64,000 nucleotides of DNA from Gymnopus androsaceus JB14 (lineage: Eukaryota; Basidiomycota; Agaricomycetes; Agaricales; Omphalotaceae): assembly GCA_009733575.1 (NCBI GenBank), contig ML769545.1:94090-158089 (forward strand). The letters run 5' to 3'. The stretch's first letter is position 1; every line of letters begins with the position of its first letter. Positions 1 through 10,486 of this stretch are shown here, piece after piece. Both the position numbers and the translations under genes were made by a program. The notes under the pieces are model-generated. The model had not been told where the DNA came from. It searched no databases and saw only the letters and a program-made list of their open reading frames with translations.

Positions 1-1580
1 TGCTTGGCTCGATTTGTACGCTGGTACGACCGCTTACTTTATCTCATTGGACGTTACGGATCCTAACCAGTTGCGGCAGCTGCGAGCGTTTATGGAATCT
101 CGAAGGAGCAGATGGATCGTCTCAGGGGGTGCTCTCCAGAAAGACTGCAGCTGTTCATGGCAACAAGTCAATGAGCTAAGCGTAAATGGCCACAAACTCC
201 TTCCATACCATACCTTGCTACTACCGTATTAATACAGTCGATTACTTGAGCCCCACATCCAAATCAAGACGAGCATGCCCAGAAGTTTTTCGACTTAATA
301 TATAAATAGGTACGCCAATACTGCTTCGAGGGATGGCCTGTGATACCAAGAACCTTGGCATGTTGGAAAAAATCGCGACTGAAGGACTGTACGATCTAAG
401 TAGTACCTAGTACCGAGGACTTGCCGCCAGCTTCACGGAATTACTTGAATTTTTTGTTGAGGATCTCGATTTCAGATTTCAGAAATAAGGATACATAAGC
501 AACCAAAGGCAAGCTCGGGAAGCGTAATTACGTTGGGTATTTATTGCCCGACCAATTCATTAGGTTCGAACCGCGGACAGGTGTTTAGCCAGTATAACCG
601 ACCCAAAGGGCCGTTTTTTGTATTGGGAATTGGAAGTACTGGGGAGTACGAGCAAGGAAGAGAGGAAAAGAGGCAAGAAGGACCGAAACTAGTGCCTAGA
701 TAAACCGAGGTATTGTAAGTAGCGAGGGGTAGGCAATTGACGAACGATGTAGGCTAGTACAATCGGTGAGGAACCATAAAGAAATTTGAGTAATATCACC
801 TGCAATTGATTGTAGGCTGGAATACCAGGCCATTTGGAAGCACTGCTAAGCGGCCTTTTCACTTGTAGGCTTTAGCGAGGTGCGAGGGGACGATACCGAG
901 AACTAAAATCACCTTGCCATTAGCCTTGCGTAAACCATGTCTCAGCCCAATTTAGTGGTTTCTTCTCATGAAATCCAACAAATTTTTTTTCGAACAGTAA
1001 GTATGGCTGAGAAACACTAAAGAAGATCGCGGCTCAGTGCTACCAATATTCGAACAGGGACATGGTAGGTGGTCCAACTAGAAGGGAATGCTCCAAGCTG
1101 GAGATGTAAGGAGCTTGGACGGCGCCGTTTATGCAAAGTAGGACTGATACAGCTCAAAGGTGCGCTTGAGATGCATATCGTACGAAGAACGCTGACCCGG
1201 AGACATTCGAAATATTGGGCAAATACGAGGATGGAGATGGAGTGTTTAGAGTGAAAGAGTCAAATTCCAGCTGTTTTGTTGCGCCTGGTAATAACCTCTG
1301 GCTGCAAGGGTGGGCACTGGTAGGGACCCTGGAAGAAAGGTGCATCCAAGCTCTAAATCCGTGGCTAGATGCTTGTTATCATTCCCGTGCAGTGAAGCAC
1401 AATGCATAAGGCAGAGATGCATTGGTTATAAATGTGTCGTGAACCTAGCGGTGGAACCAAGTGTTCAGTGTCTTTATGTGGCGAGTTGTCCCTGTTAAAA
1501 CTACTGACAGCCACAGGAGAACGTCATTTGGAATAGGGCTTGTTTTTTGAAGGACTAGGCCTACGCTCCAATTCATTGAA
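1..1580. other. Intergenic, no supported gene
   Basis: No reading frame here shows recognisable protein motifs, and the longest are 60-80 codons with no linked splice sites. A tRNA-like patch near 543-617 was considered and not called. No tandem repeat or long inverted repeat is seen inside it. Confidence 0.6.
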
Positions 1581-2154
1581 GGAACCACTAAAATACCGGT
1601 AGGTTATACGTTCAAGGTTCTCTGTATAGCGAACACTCACGTTGTGGAATAGAAACTGCGTCCGAAGTAGTAGCGATTGCGTTCTTCAGCCTAATCCACG
1701 AAATATTTATTCAAGAAATAGCGACGGCCAGCTCATCATCAAAATCCTATTGTTCACCAAAAGGAATTGGGTCCTGTTGCGCCATGTGCGAAAGTGGCTT
1801 GCAGGCCCTAGCGCTTGGTTATGGTCATTGTTATTCATTGTCCGCTTCATCAGAGCCACTGAGGCCTTTTTCAGGTAATTTAACGAGTGGCACGTCTTTC
1901 AAAAATTTCCCTATAAGGTATATCTTCGAAATTTACTTGATCTTTACCTTACTCGGTAATTTTCAAACATAGGTCAGAACCAATCGTCGCAGGAGCGCTA
2001 TGGAGGATAAAAGGCGAGTAGTTTCGCTCTTCAGGCTCACTTCCCTTCGCCCTCTCCGATCCACACTTGTGCTTTGCATTGCAGGCCGTCTTCCAGGAAG
2101 ATCGACTCTTAATTCATTGCTCTTATCCTCATTCACGATTGCGTTACGCCCCTC

Positions 2155-3300
2155 ATGCGCTTCCCTGCCAAGAAAACTGCCAGAAAATCTCAGGCTAAAG
2201 CGGTAGGTTCTACCCCTCTCTCTCGCCTCTTCGTCTCCTGAGACTCTTTTTCCAAGCCGAAAGCCAAACAGACTGCTTTCAAGTGCCCAAATTGTCCTGC
2301 TGTCATTGGCTCTAGTGGTGACCTGAATCGACATATCAAGACTCATGATCCTACGCAAACCAGGTACGTCTAAAATACTTCGTTGCCTTTTAATTTATTC
2401 TCATTTCTTTTGAACACCTTCAGACATCATTGTCCTCACGTGGGCTGCCCTTACCGTACGGTTCAGAAGACGAATCTGACTACTCATCTTCGGGCCAAGC
2501 AGTAAGTTTTCCATTCTTTTACCTTGCCCGATTACTGATCAAAGGGCTGTAGTAATGAAGGTCCACCTCTACAATGCCCTGACTGCGATCTCACGTGTGC
2601 GGACCCTGCCTACCTCTCTCGTCACCGCCAAACGATACACAACTACCAACCGGCGCGACGAAACCGACAACCTGCTCAAGGCTCTCCAACATCAGACCGC
2701 GAAGTCAGCCCTACTTCCAATGATACCGATGCTGGCACAGTCTTTTTGCGCCCTCTCACTCCTCCCGTTGGATATCAACATGGTCGCGATATCCAACCTA
2801 TATATCTACGCTCGAACCGGCCGCCTCACCATTCGGTCTCAGAGTACTCGGACGACAACGTTGATATCGAGCCTGTATATCAACGTTCGGAGGCTCTGCC
2901 TCCTCATATAGTTTCAGAGTCCCCGGTCTATTCACGCGTCGACTTCAACGAGCTTCAATCTCCACAATCACGATGGGGAGCCGGTATGAACACGGGTAGG
3001 GGCTTACCTTTTGGTTCTGGCGGAATGGGAATGTCTTTCCAGATGGGCATGGAGATGGACGCAAACGTCCGACTGTCTCCCGCTCTACCTCTTCCTCGGG
3101 AACTTTCGATGCGTTCCATCGTTCAGGAGGATTCACAGTCCTACATTGGATTTGAATACTGCGTAGGAATTTCCTCCTACTTCAGACTACGCTCTACCAT
3201 CGGCAGCGTCGCCCAGCCACGCTTTGACACGAATACAGAGTATGGGTATGGCTATACTCAAACACCAGGAGCAGGGCCTAGTAATCTCAATGCCTACTAG
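2155..3300 (+). CDS. C2H2 zinc-finger protein, likely transcription factor
   Basis: Four exons fit one frame: 2155-2202, 2257-2363, 2424-2501 and 2553-3300, with introns of 54, 60 and 51 nt, giving about 326 residues. Three fingers lie at the N-terminal end. Finger 1 has C-x2-C-x12-H-x3-H (KCPNC ... RHIKTH), finger 2 has C-x4-C-x12-H-x4-H, and finger 3 has C-x2-C-x12-H-x4-H. A short Lys-rich stretch precedes them. The remaining two-thirds is low complexity, rich in Ser, Pro, Gly, Met and Tyr, as in fungal regulators. The start was chosen because it is the first ATG joined in frame to the fingers. Nuclear DNA binding is inferred from the finger array; the target is unknown. A broken inverted copy sits at 16550-17390. 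Confidence 0.8.
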
Positions 3301-3531
3301 TCAGTTCGTCATGATTGGAGAAGCATCGTTACTCGACTCTCCTTCTCATCACTCTTTTCCCGAATTTCTATTCTTTCTTCACCTAATTATCATCACGGAA
3401 TCTCCTTGTAGCTTTAGCGGGTAAGTATCATTAGCATGTATTCATTTTTCTTATTACGCATTATCATTATCCCTACGAACTTCTGTCCAAGTACGTATAC
3501 ATTCCATTGTACTGTACTCTATGTATCAGAC

Positions 3532-3590
3532 CCCTCGATACTCCGAGTCAGGCAAAGGAAGTTGGACTCAACGGAGTATCGGGGGATATT
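3532..3590. repeat. Hairpin after the zinc-finger gene, conserved in both copies
   Basis: CCCTCGATACTCCG is followed about 25 nt later by CGGAGTATCGGGGG, which can fold into a stem of about 13 bp. The same hairpin occurs at 16273-16328 in the inverted copy, with both stems kept though the loop differs. It lies about 235 bp past the stop codon and could be an RNA 3'-end structure or a small foldback insertion. Confidence 0.65.
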
Positions 3591-3946
3591 ATTACTTATC
3601 TATGTCCAATTTAATATGTACACTCCGTTATTTGACGGAAGTACACTACCATCTCTAACATCCATCAATCGACCTGTCTTCTTGACCAGTTGCGAGCCCA
3701 GAACGATTTTATCTATTCGAAAGTTATTCTATTAGCCTTTAACTACAACACCAGCAATGATCGAATGACAGATGAAAACCCATAGCCGAATTTGACGAAG
3801 TCAGTCACAGTTAGAACTCTAGAAGATCATTGGGCGAATATCCGATGTATCGAGTAGAGGCTGCATTGAATGCTTACATAGAAGTGAAAATTGCTGGAAG
3901 ATAGAAAATACCCGTGCATACATACTACAAAAGTTTCGGCATCAAT

Positions 3947-5644
3947 CTATGGACAATGGACATACTGTGCTAGCAACAGAGGGCCGCTATACCTTTCATA
4001 CTCGTAAACCTGAACTGTCAATGCATTGAATACCCGACCCAAGTTTGTACACTGAAGTAACGCATCTGCAATGGCTTGTTTATGATACTCGCCCACCCTT
4101 CCGCGCCATCTGCCCGCTTCAGCAGGCGTATAATAATTCTCATGTTCATCATGATATTGCACATGTAGCTTGAGATACACAAGATGTGCGAGGCTTTCCA
4201 TGATCTTCTTGTAAATGGTCTCCAGACTCTAAAAAATCAGTACCAATTAGCATGTAATTGCAACGGAAGACATGAAGGATCGGATGTACCTCAGGATTCG
4301 GCTTCGATGCGTATTTGTTCAGGACACATTCAAGATGGGTCAAATTGGGACATGAGCTGATAATAGTGCCAATATTTTCCAAGGTATGTCCAGGATGCTG
4401 GCTGGCAAAGAACCGGTATGGTTCGCGGAGATACAGCTCACGAATAGAAGGTGTCTTTGCTAATGCATCCCGGATTTGGGTAGCCAGTTCATGACGTGGC
4501 ACCCGAGAAGAAAGGGAAATTCTTGCCGCCAGGAACTTCATTGAACGAGAACCCGCTTTACACAGAGAAATACCATCCTCTATTGAACCTTCGAAGTGTT
4601 CAAGTTTTGGTAGCATTCCTGTACAAGCTATTGGTTCATGCTCGATGTTATGATAATCAGGAACACGATAATCTATATGCAACATCTCGATTTGCAGGTG
4701 ACGTCGAAGGAAGTTGTTAAGAGGGTCTGAGAAGTAGGGCTTATGGATGGTCGCCTCAACTTCGTAATGAAACTCGTCCAAAAGAGGGAACGAGAAAAGC
4801 CTGTCATTGAGAATATCTGCGAAAGCTTGGAAGCGAGATGAGTCATCCTCTGGGAGTCGGAGCGAAAGCCGTTTCAACCCAGGACTGGATGTAGGGATCG
4901 GCCTCAAAAGTCTTGCAAGCGTAAGGTAGTCAGCTAGGTAACATCAATTTAGTTTTTATGGAATTGCTTGCTATATTTGGCTAGCTTACGTGGAGCGCCC
5001 AGATCGCGAAAATCCAAGTCCAGCTTTATTAATGAAGCCCCGCATAAGGAGCTCTACCGCCCCGGGATGAGAATGTCAGATGTAAGACGACGAAGTGCAA
5101 GTAAGGGCTTACTGCCAAGGATAAATTCGAGCGGGTGTTCTTCACTGGGAACGAGAACTGAAGGAAGAGTTCTTTGATCGATTTGAGAGCGGCAGGAGTG
5201 GTACTACCGAACACTTCAGGAAGGCTGAGATTACTGGATCGGAACGCAAATGACTCTACGGCGTCTTCCGATGCATGTAGCGCGATGTTCTTCACGGAAG
5301 AAGCAAAGCGCTTCTGAAAAACGGCCTAGGCCAGAACCACCGCGAGTTGGCGATACTGAGAGCTTTTTGACACAAGAGGCAGGATGAGGCCCGGTCAACG
5401 GTAGCCGATTTTTCTCGGAAAGCGAAAGTGTAGCAAGGGACGAATTGCCAACGTCCTTGTACAAGATCGAATTGAAGAATGTATGACAGCGTTTCGACAC
5501 CTGAGTAAGAGCTATCAGAGTGCGAATGTCCCCTTGAATTTCCTCTGCGATCAAATTGTATAGTTCGTTCGGCAAGAGGTTAAAGCTAGAGGCCCTTAGG
5601 CTCTTCATAACTGGTACTCTAAGTAAGGCATGAGTAAAATCCAC
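3947..5644 (-). CDS. F-box-like protein with leucine-rich C-terminal region
   Basis: Five exons read downward in one frame: 5644-5357, 5313-5113, 5053-4990, 4933-4290 and 4228-3947, giving 492 residues. An F-box-like segment (LPNELYNLIAEEI ... SKRCHTFF) lies near residues 22-60. The rest has repeated Leu/Ile strands (LKRLSL, LTHLECVL, LVYLKLHV) like the LRR-type folds of Agaricomycete F-box families. Such proteins usually act as SCF ubiquitin-ligase adaptors; the substrate is unknown. The first intron would be only 43 nt with a TTTTCAG acceptor. If it is not an intron, the gene carries a one-base frameshift there. All other introns are 56-61 nt and standard. Confidence 0.72.
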
Positions 5645-6990
5645 AAAGCATGAGAGGACTGAGGATTACTAGGCTGGTAGTCGAGAGTAACCATGAAAGA
5701 TTTTGAGCGCCTACTATTACCACACGAACGCCGCTGGACGTTCCGCAGCAACCCGGAAGCGTGCTCAAAGAAAACTACTTAGTTGAACTTGTAGCAGTAG
5801 CAGCGGATATAATTATTGTCTCAGCCAGCAGATTGTACTGTAATCCAAACTCACAAATCTGAATTATCATTTTGAATATCTCTCGATATTGAGTTCTTAC
5901 AATATGGTACTACTAGGGCCGGAGTATACTACTTATTGTACAATTCGCTCACTAATAATAGTAATACTAGGGACTGGGTAACCGAGGACATGGAGTATCG
6001 ATATGCTGTGGAAGCGGCAACTTGAATGAAGAGTTCAGTATTGGGAAATTGAAAACATTGTTTGTAAAGAGTCACCAGCTGGCCGGGTGGCTAGGCTCGT
6101 CCTGAGTCCTCTGTACAGTGATAGTCTACTAGTGCGCTGCATCCTAAGCAAGTTTCAATGGAAGCATCAGATACAGTGAATGATTACTCGCTCCGGGAAA
6201 GTCTGTATTGCGTGAGCTTGCCAATAAGAGTTGTATACAACTCCTGAAAGCCTGAAGCGCAATAACGATGGAATCTGAAGAAAATCAGAAGCGTAGCGTG
6301 CACGAGTAGAACTAACCATCGTCAACGTCGTACAGATTAGCATAGGCATCATCCGGGCTAGAGTAAAGAACTGTCTCTTGGATATACCCAATCGGACGTG
6401 AGGACTTGTAAACATGGTCTGGTTCTTTCCGGTGAAGCGAATGAACACAAAGCGGTTCAGTTCTCCACGAGAGATGGACGAAGTAATAGGTTTGGGATAT
6501 ATTGAGAAGGCCAGACGAAAGGGTTCATATATTGGTTTTAGCGATTGGAGACGAGATGGCTTATTCTTCAACTGTTCTTAACGATTTCCGCATTTATGAG
6601 AGTTTTGACATTGACGTAATGGCGGTGATAGAGCATCAGTAGGATTTCGGGTCGTACGTTTTTTTCGCCTTTCGTCTTTTTTTTAGTACGTTATGGGCCT
6701 GTTAGAAGGAAGATTTTAGTGCTGAACGCCGGGTCCGTTCAGAGATTATCCCAGTGCACCAACACCTTCGTCTCCCGGTAAGTACTTCTCCGAAGAACAT
6801 TACTTACTTTAGAATCACGAACATGAACTCCCAAAAAGCCTCAAGCCCTCCTTGGGAGCTTCTTCACTTCAGCGCCCAATTGATTGCACGTATATGAGAT
6901 GGTCGAGCCAGCGTTAAAACAAGAATGGTCCATTTCATTTCAACTAGAGATACAAACACAAAAATCCAACAGCAACGAATAAGTACCTTG
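5645..6990. other. Intergenic; one unsupported 134-codon frame
   Basis: A 134-codon minus-strand frame (6571-6167) exists but matches no family I recognise and has no clear splice partners. The stretch holds AT-rich sequence and no obvious repeat. Confidence 0.5.
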
Positions 6991-6993
6991 TCT

Positions 6994-7816
6994 TCACTCA
7001 ATCTTCATAACAGACTCAATACGTGCATCTTGTATCTGCTTCCGTAGGTCTCTCCAGATATGATAGCCACAAACAAGGGTAGAGGCGACGTACGCAGACT
7101 AAAAAGCGGTTCTTCGTCAGATTATTTCAGACAATGCTATGGAGGTAAACTTACGCCGAGAAGAAAACCTGTTCCGTGTCTCCGACATAAAGACCATGTA
7201 TACATTCGCTTCGAAAACATGGATAACGTTGGTGATCCAGAAAAGCCACTGCCCAACTGAGGGTCCCGCGTACGTGGCGAGCGCCCTGGCAGGAAGATAC
7301 AACGGCGATGGGTCGTTTACCGGGGCGTAGGCAAAATACGCTAGGAGAGGCAAAACAATGAACGGAACTTGAAGTGCTGAACGAGGAAAATGGTAGGTGG
7401 TGATCTTGGGTGTTTTTATCTTGAATTAGATAACGCGTCAGACATGATGCAAAAATCTTGAGGCAAGGTGACATGCATACCATTCCAAGTCCTCTTGAGC
7501 TATGGCTTTCATCTCCAGCAGGCGAGGCTTTACATCGTCGTAACCGGTCATTGGAGGCTCAATGGGAACCCGTACGTCCTTGGTCTTTCCGTCTTTCATT
7601 TTACAGCTCAATGTCATTCCCTACGCAATATTGTTACATAAATGAGGGCCAGCGGTAGAGGAAACGCACTTTAGTGTCTATAGCGGACATTTCTGCACTG
7701 GAGATGGGCTCTGAGACCTTTCCGTACCACTTTGCGTACGCTACAAGCGTGTCGGGATGATTAGACATGTACATTCGTAGAAAGGCAGACTTTTCTGCTA
7801 CGGGATCGCCGGCCAT
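6994..7816 (-). pseudogene. DUF2470-type protein with C-terminal membrane region, frame disrupted
   Basis: The coding pieces are 7816-7670, 7620-7481, 7419-7155 and 7098-6994, with GT-AG junctions of 49, 61 and 56 nt. Piece 1 begins MAGDPVAEKSAFLRMYMSNH and continues with a DTLVAYAKWYGKV stretch, typical of the DUF2470 fold found in haem/iron-linked proteins. Piece 3 is hydrophobic with Trp/Phe-rich helices, and piece 4 ends in a basic helix (WRDLRKQIQDAR). The spliced total is divisible by three. However, piece 2 ends one base short of the frame of piece 3 (a TGA forms at the join), and piece 3 to piece 4 shifts again. Either two compensating one-base errors or mutations exist, or the second intron uses a GC donor. 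Function is unknown; the family call is from memory of its motifs. Confidence 0.6.
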
Positions 7817-10486
7817 GATTAGTATTTCTGAGAATGAATTTCAAGCAATTGCTTGCAAACGGATGACGAAGAAAATGAAGGAGTGGAAGAGAAGGGTAAT
7901 AATTCGGCGCTTATATATTTTGTGGCCCAAGTCCGGGATTTACGGGCCGCGCTATCCCGACGCGAACGTTGTACTCTTTCTTTCACGGTTCTCCGGAAGG
8001 CAACGTTACCTGATGCTCTTCACCTGAAAATTAGTACTAATGTGAACCCGAAGTCGACAAGCTTAAACCAGTGCGGTTTTGCTCAAGTTCGTTCAAGTTT
8101 GTTCACTTCTTGAAGTTGTTTTGAACATTGGGCGTAGAAGGTAAAGACATGTACATGAATTCATCCTGAATGGATAACGATCACTGTTTTCCGTTTCTAT
8201 AGGCTCCGAATCTTTGCTCTCTATTTCAGGAAGGAAGGAGGACCTTCAGAATAGGCACTCGGTCGGATTCCAGATTTGGACTGGCCAGCGCATTTCCCTG
8301 ACATCCTTCGCCGAAAGTTTTCCAGAATGAAGCACACGATGAAGCATGGTTTGAGTGTATTCACTGACGTTTTCCCAGATGACCTTAAAACTTACTCACT
8401 TGAACAATTTAATTCGCAGACAATAACTTCGAGCATGCGCAACGCTGCCCCTTTGCGAAAACTTGTTGATAAAACGGAACCGTCGTGGTATATATTGCCT
8501 CCTTTAGTATAGAGGGATGCGTTAGATACAGCTTCCTTTCTCTGTTCCTTCCAATGCTTCTGGTTCGATTTTGCGTTTACTGATATTTTCTTGCTTTGAA
8601 AGTACACGCCGGATCCGATCAGTCTTTCGGTTACGCGGATTCAGCGACCATTGACGAATGAAGCCGACCTATATCAAAAGCAACGGAGGACCAGTCTACT
8701 TCAGCGATTTGGACGCTTTCTCGTACTTGATTGATCCCAAGTTCCGTAAATGTAGTTCTCGTCCTGGACAGTCAATCGGCGATGGCACTAGAGCAACAGC
8801 AAAATCGTCGGCGTCTTTTTCAGGCAAGTGCCACCGATTCCTGAGTCGTTCCATCTCGATTCTCATAGATTATGTATATCTGGGAGTTTCTCTTGCAGAA
8901 CCCAACCTCGGCTGTAAGTGCTTGGGCCCACAGTATTCCATTGGCTGCCTGTTCTTCTGTGTCGGAAGCGTTTGCAATGCCTGGAGACATGAGCACCGTC
9001 GACTGCTTTCTTTTTCTGGTTCTTAGAGCGCACCTTCCCCTTGTCACTTCCTTTACTGTACTAATCAGCGGTCTTTCTTAGCCTCCAGTACTTCTCCAGT
9101 ACTTTTCCGCGCCTTCCTTCTACCCCCACCGGTATCTTGTCAAGATACCGTGTTTGAATGACTCAACGGTAGTACGGTACGTCCGCACGCGTCAGCTTTC
9201 AGTTTGTGTACCTTTAGCTTGTGAAAGTAGGACTAGGCAGGTCTGCCCGAAGAAGACTGAACTATAACCTGACTATAACCATGTTTGGACCTAGGATTTC
9301 AAACCGCGCGAAATTGACAGTACATCGATGTGGTACCCTCGGTGACTTGATATATCACCGTCTGAGATCCTGGATTTCAGCCTCAGCTAGTGACAGGTCG
9401 CTATTGGATCGCTAGGTATCCAAGTATCTATCTTTCGTATTCGTTCAAACACTCAATGTTTCAAACGTTCGCAATTATCTCGGTTTAGCTCAAGTTCTAT
9501 CAAGTGTACGTCTCAACTCAAGTGCGTTCGCTTGGTCGTGTGCTGGGCTGGGATATATCATAACTTGGGACCCGGTTGTAATGCTAATGCTGCCGGATTG
9601 AATCGTCGGATGTGGTACGAATGGCAATGGCAGTGGTAATGTATCCTACTCATCGTTCAATCATGATCATAGATGCGGGCTTGAGTCAACTTGGACTTGC
9701 GCTATTTCGGGCCTTCTTCATGCAACTGGAAATAGCTGACCTAGACTGGTTAGAACTTAGAGGTTGATTGTTGAACGTTGAACGTTCAAAGACTGGAAGG
9801 CTTGGCGCGTCCGACGTATATAAAATTTATCAGGTGCGTTTTCGTGATTAGCGGGGTAGTCGTTTTTGCTGCGCTCACGGTGATTGACTCATGACAGAAG
9901 AGACCGCCTACCAACCAACTGTTCTTCAGTGGCGTGTACAGGACGTGCAAGTGTCGGAGGAGCTCTTCTATTCCGATTCCGAATAATTTCTTGAAGATTA
10001 TCCAAGTGAACGATGTTGGTGATCTGTATGCTCGACCAGTTAAGGATGCTAAAAGGCTAACATTCTCAATTGGAATTTTGACAAATTGACGGGCGTTTAC
10101 ACTCTGATCTACGCATCGGGCGCTCAATGTGTCGGGAGTCGGGATGGGGACGCACCCAATCGTACAGAACCTCACCGTTCTCGTTTACATACTCAGACTG
10201 TAGTCAATTTTATACTATCCATGTATCCATTTTTATGTGCTGTTGAACTTGAAGGCAATGCTCTTTTCCGATTTGAGGCTATCCGGGTCGCCAAACTCCG
10301 TATCCGCAGTGGCTTATGATCAAATGAGCATCTCAGCATCTAATAGTAAACAGCATGTGGAACCGTATTTGGTTTTGGGGGTTTCTGATCCTTAGAATCC
10401 CTGGATCCCGCCTGGATGTACAGTAGCGCCTTCAATCCTTACAGTCATCTGCTATTCTTTCCGCTTGCGCTAATCCTCCCTATGGT
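7817..10486. other. Long intergenic stretch without a supported gene
   Basis: Frames of 60-130 codons occur on both strands (for example 8658-9026 plus and 10175-9786 minus), but none shows a conserved motif or a spliced continuation. Short inverted matches such as the doubled GAACGTTGAACGTTC near 9775 are present. No transposon ends were found. Confidence 0.5.

Larger units (their letters stand above)
1590..3735 (+). repeat. Arm 1 of a long inverted duplication (partner 16130-17740)
   Basis: The reverse complement of 16130-17740 matches this stretch in order, from the flank before the zinc-finger gene (shared AAGGTTCTCTGT and AACGTTGTGGAA blocks) through the gene to a shared 3' hairpin and a weakening match near 3700. 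The arms are diverged by many substitutions and small indels, so the duplication is not recent. The partner lacks about 460 bp in the middle. Confidence 0.85.

Noticed and set aside
543..617. tRNA-like patch on the minus strand with palindromic GGTTCGAACC
   Set aside because: The T-arm 3' half (TAATG) does not pair, the D arm is incomplete and there is no terminator run, so a tRNA gene is not supported.
1963..2358. 131-codon minus-strand frame over the zinc-finger gene 5' part
   Set aside because: It is the antisense of the zinc-finger exons; the same antisense frame is seen in the inverted copy at 17080-17370 only because the DNA is duplicated.
6167..6571. 134-codon minus-strand frame
   Set aside because: No motif, no splice context, unremarkable composition; treated as chance.
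9786..10175. 129-codon minus-strand frame
   Set aside because: No recognisable domain or codon pattern; overlaps other equally long random frames.
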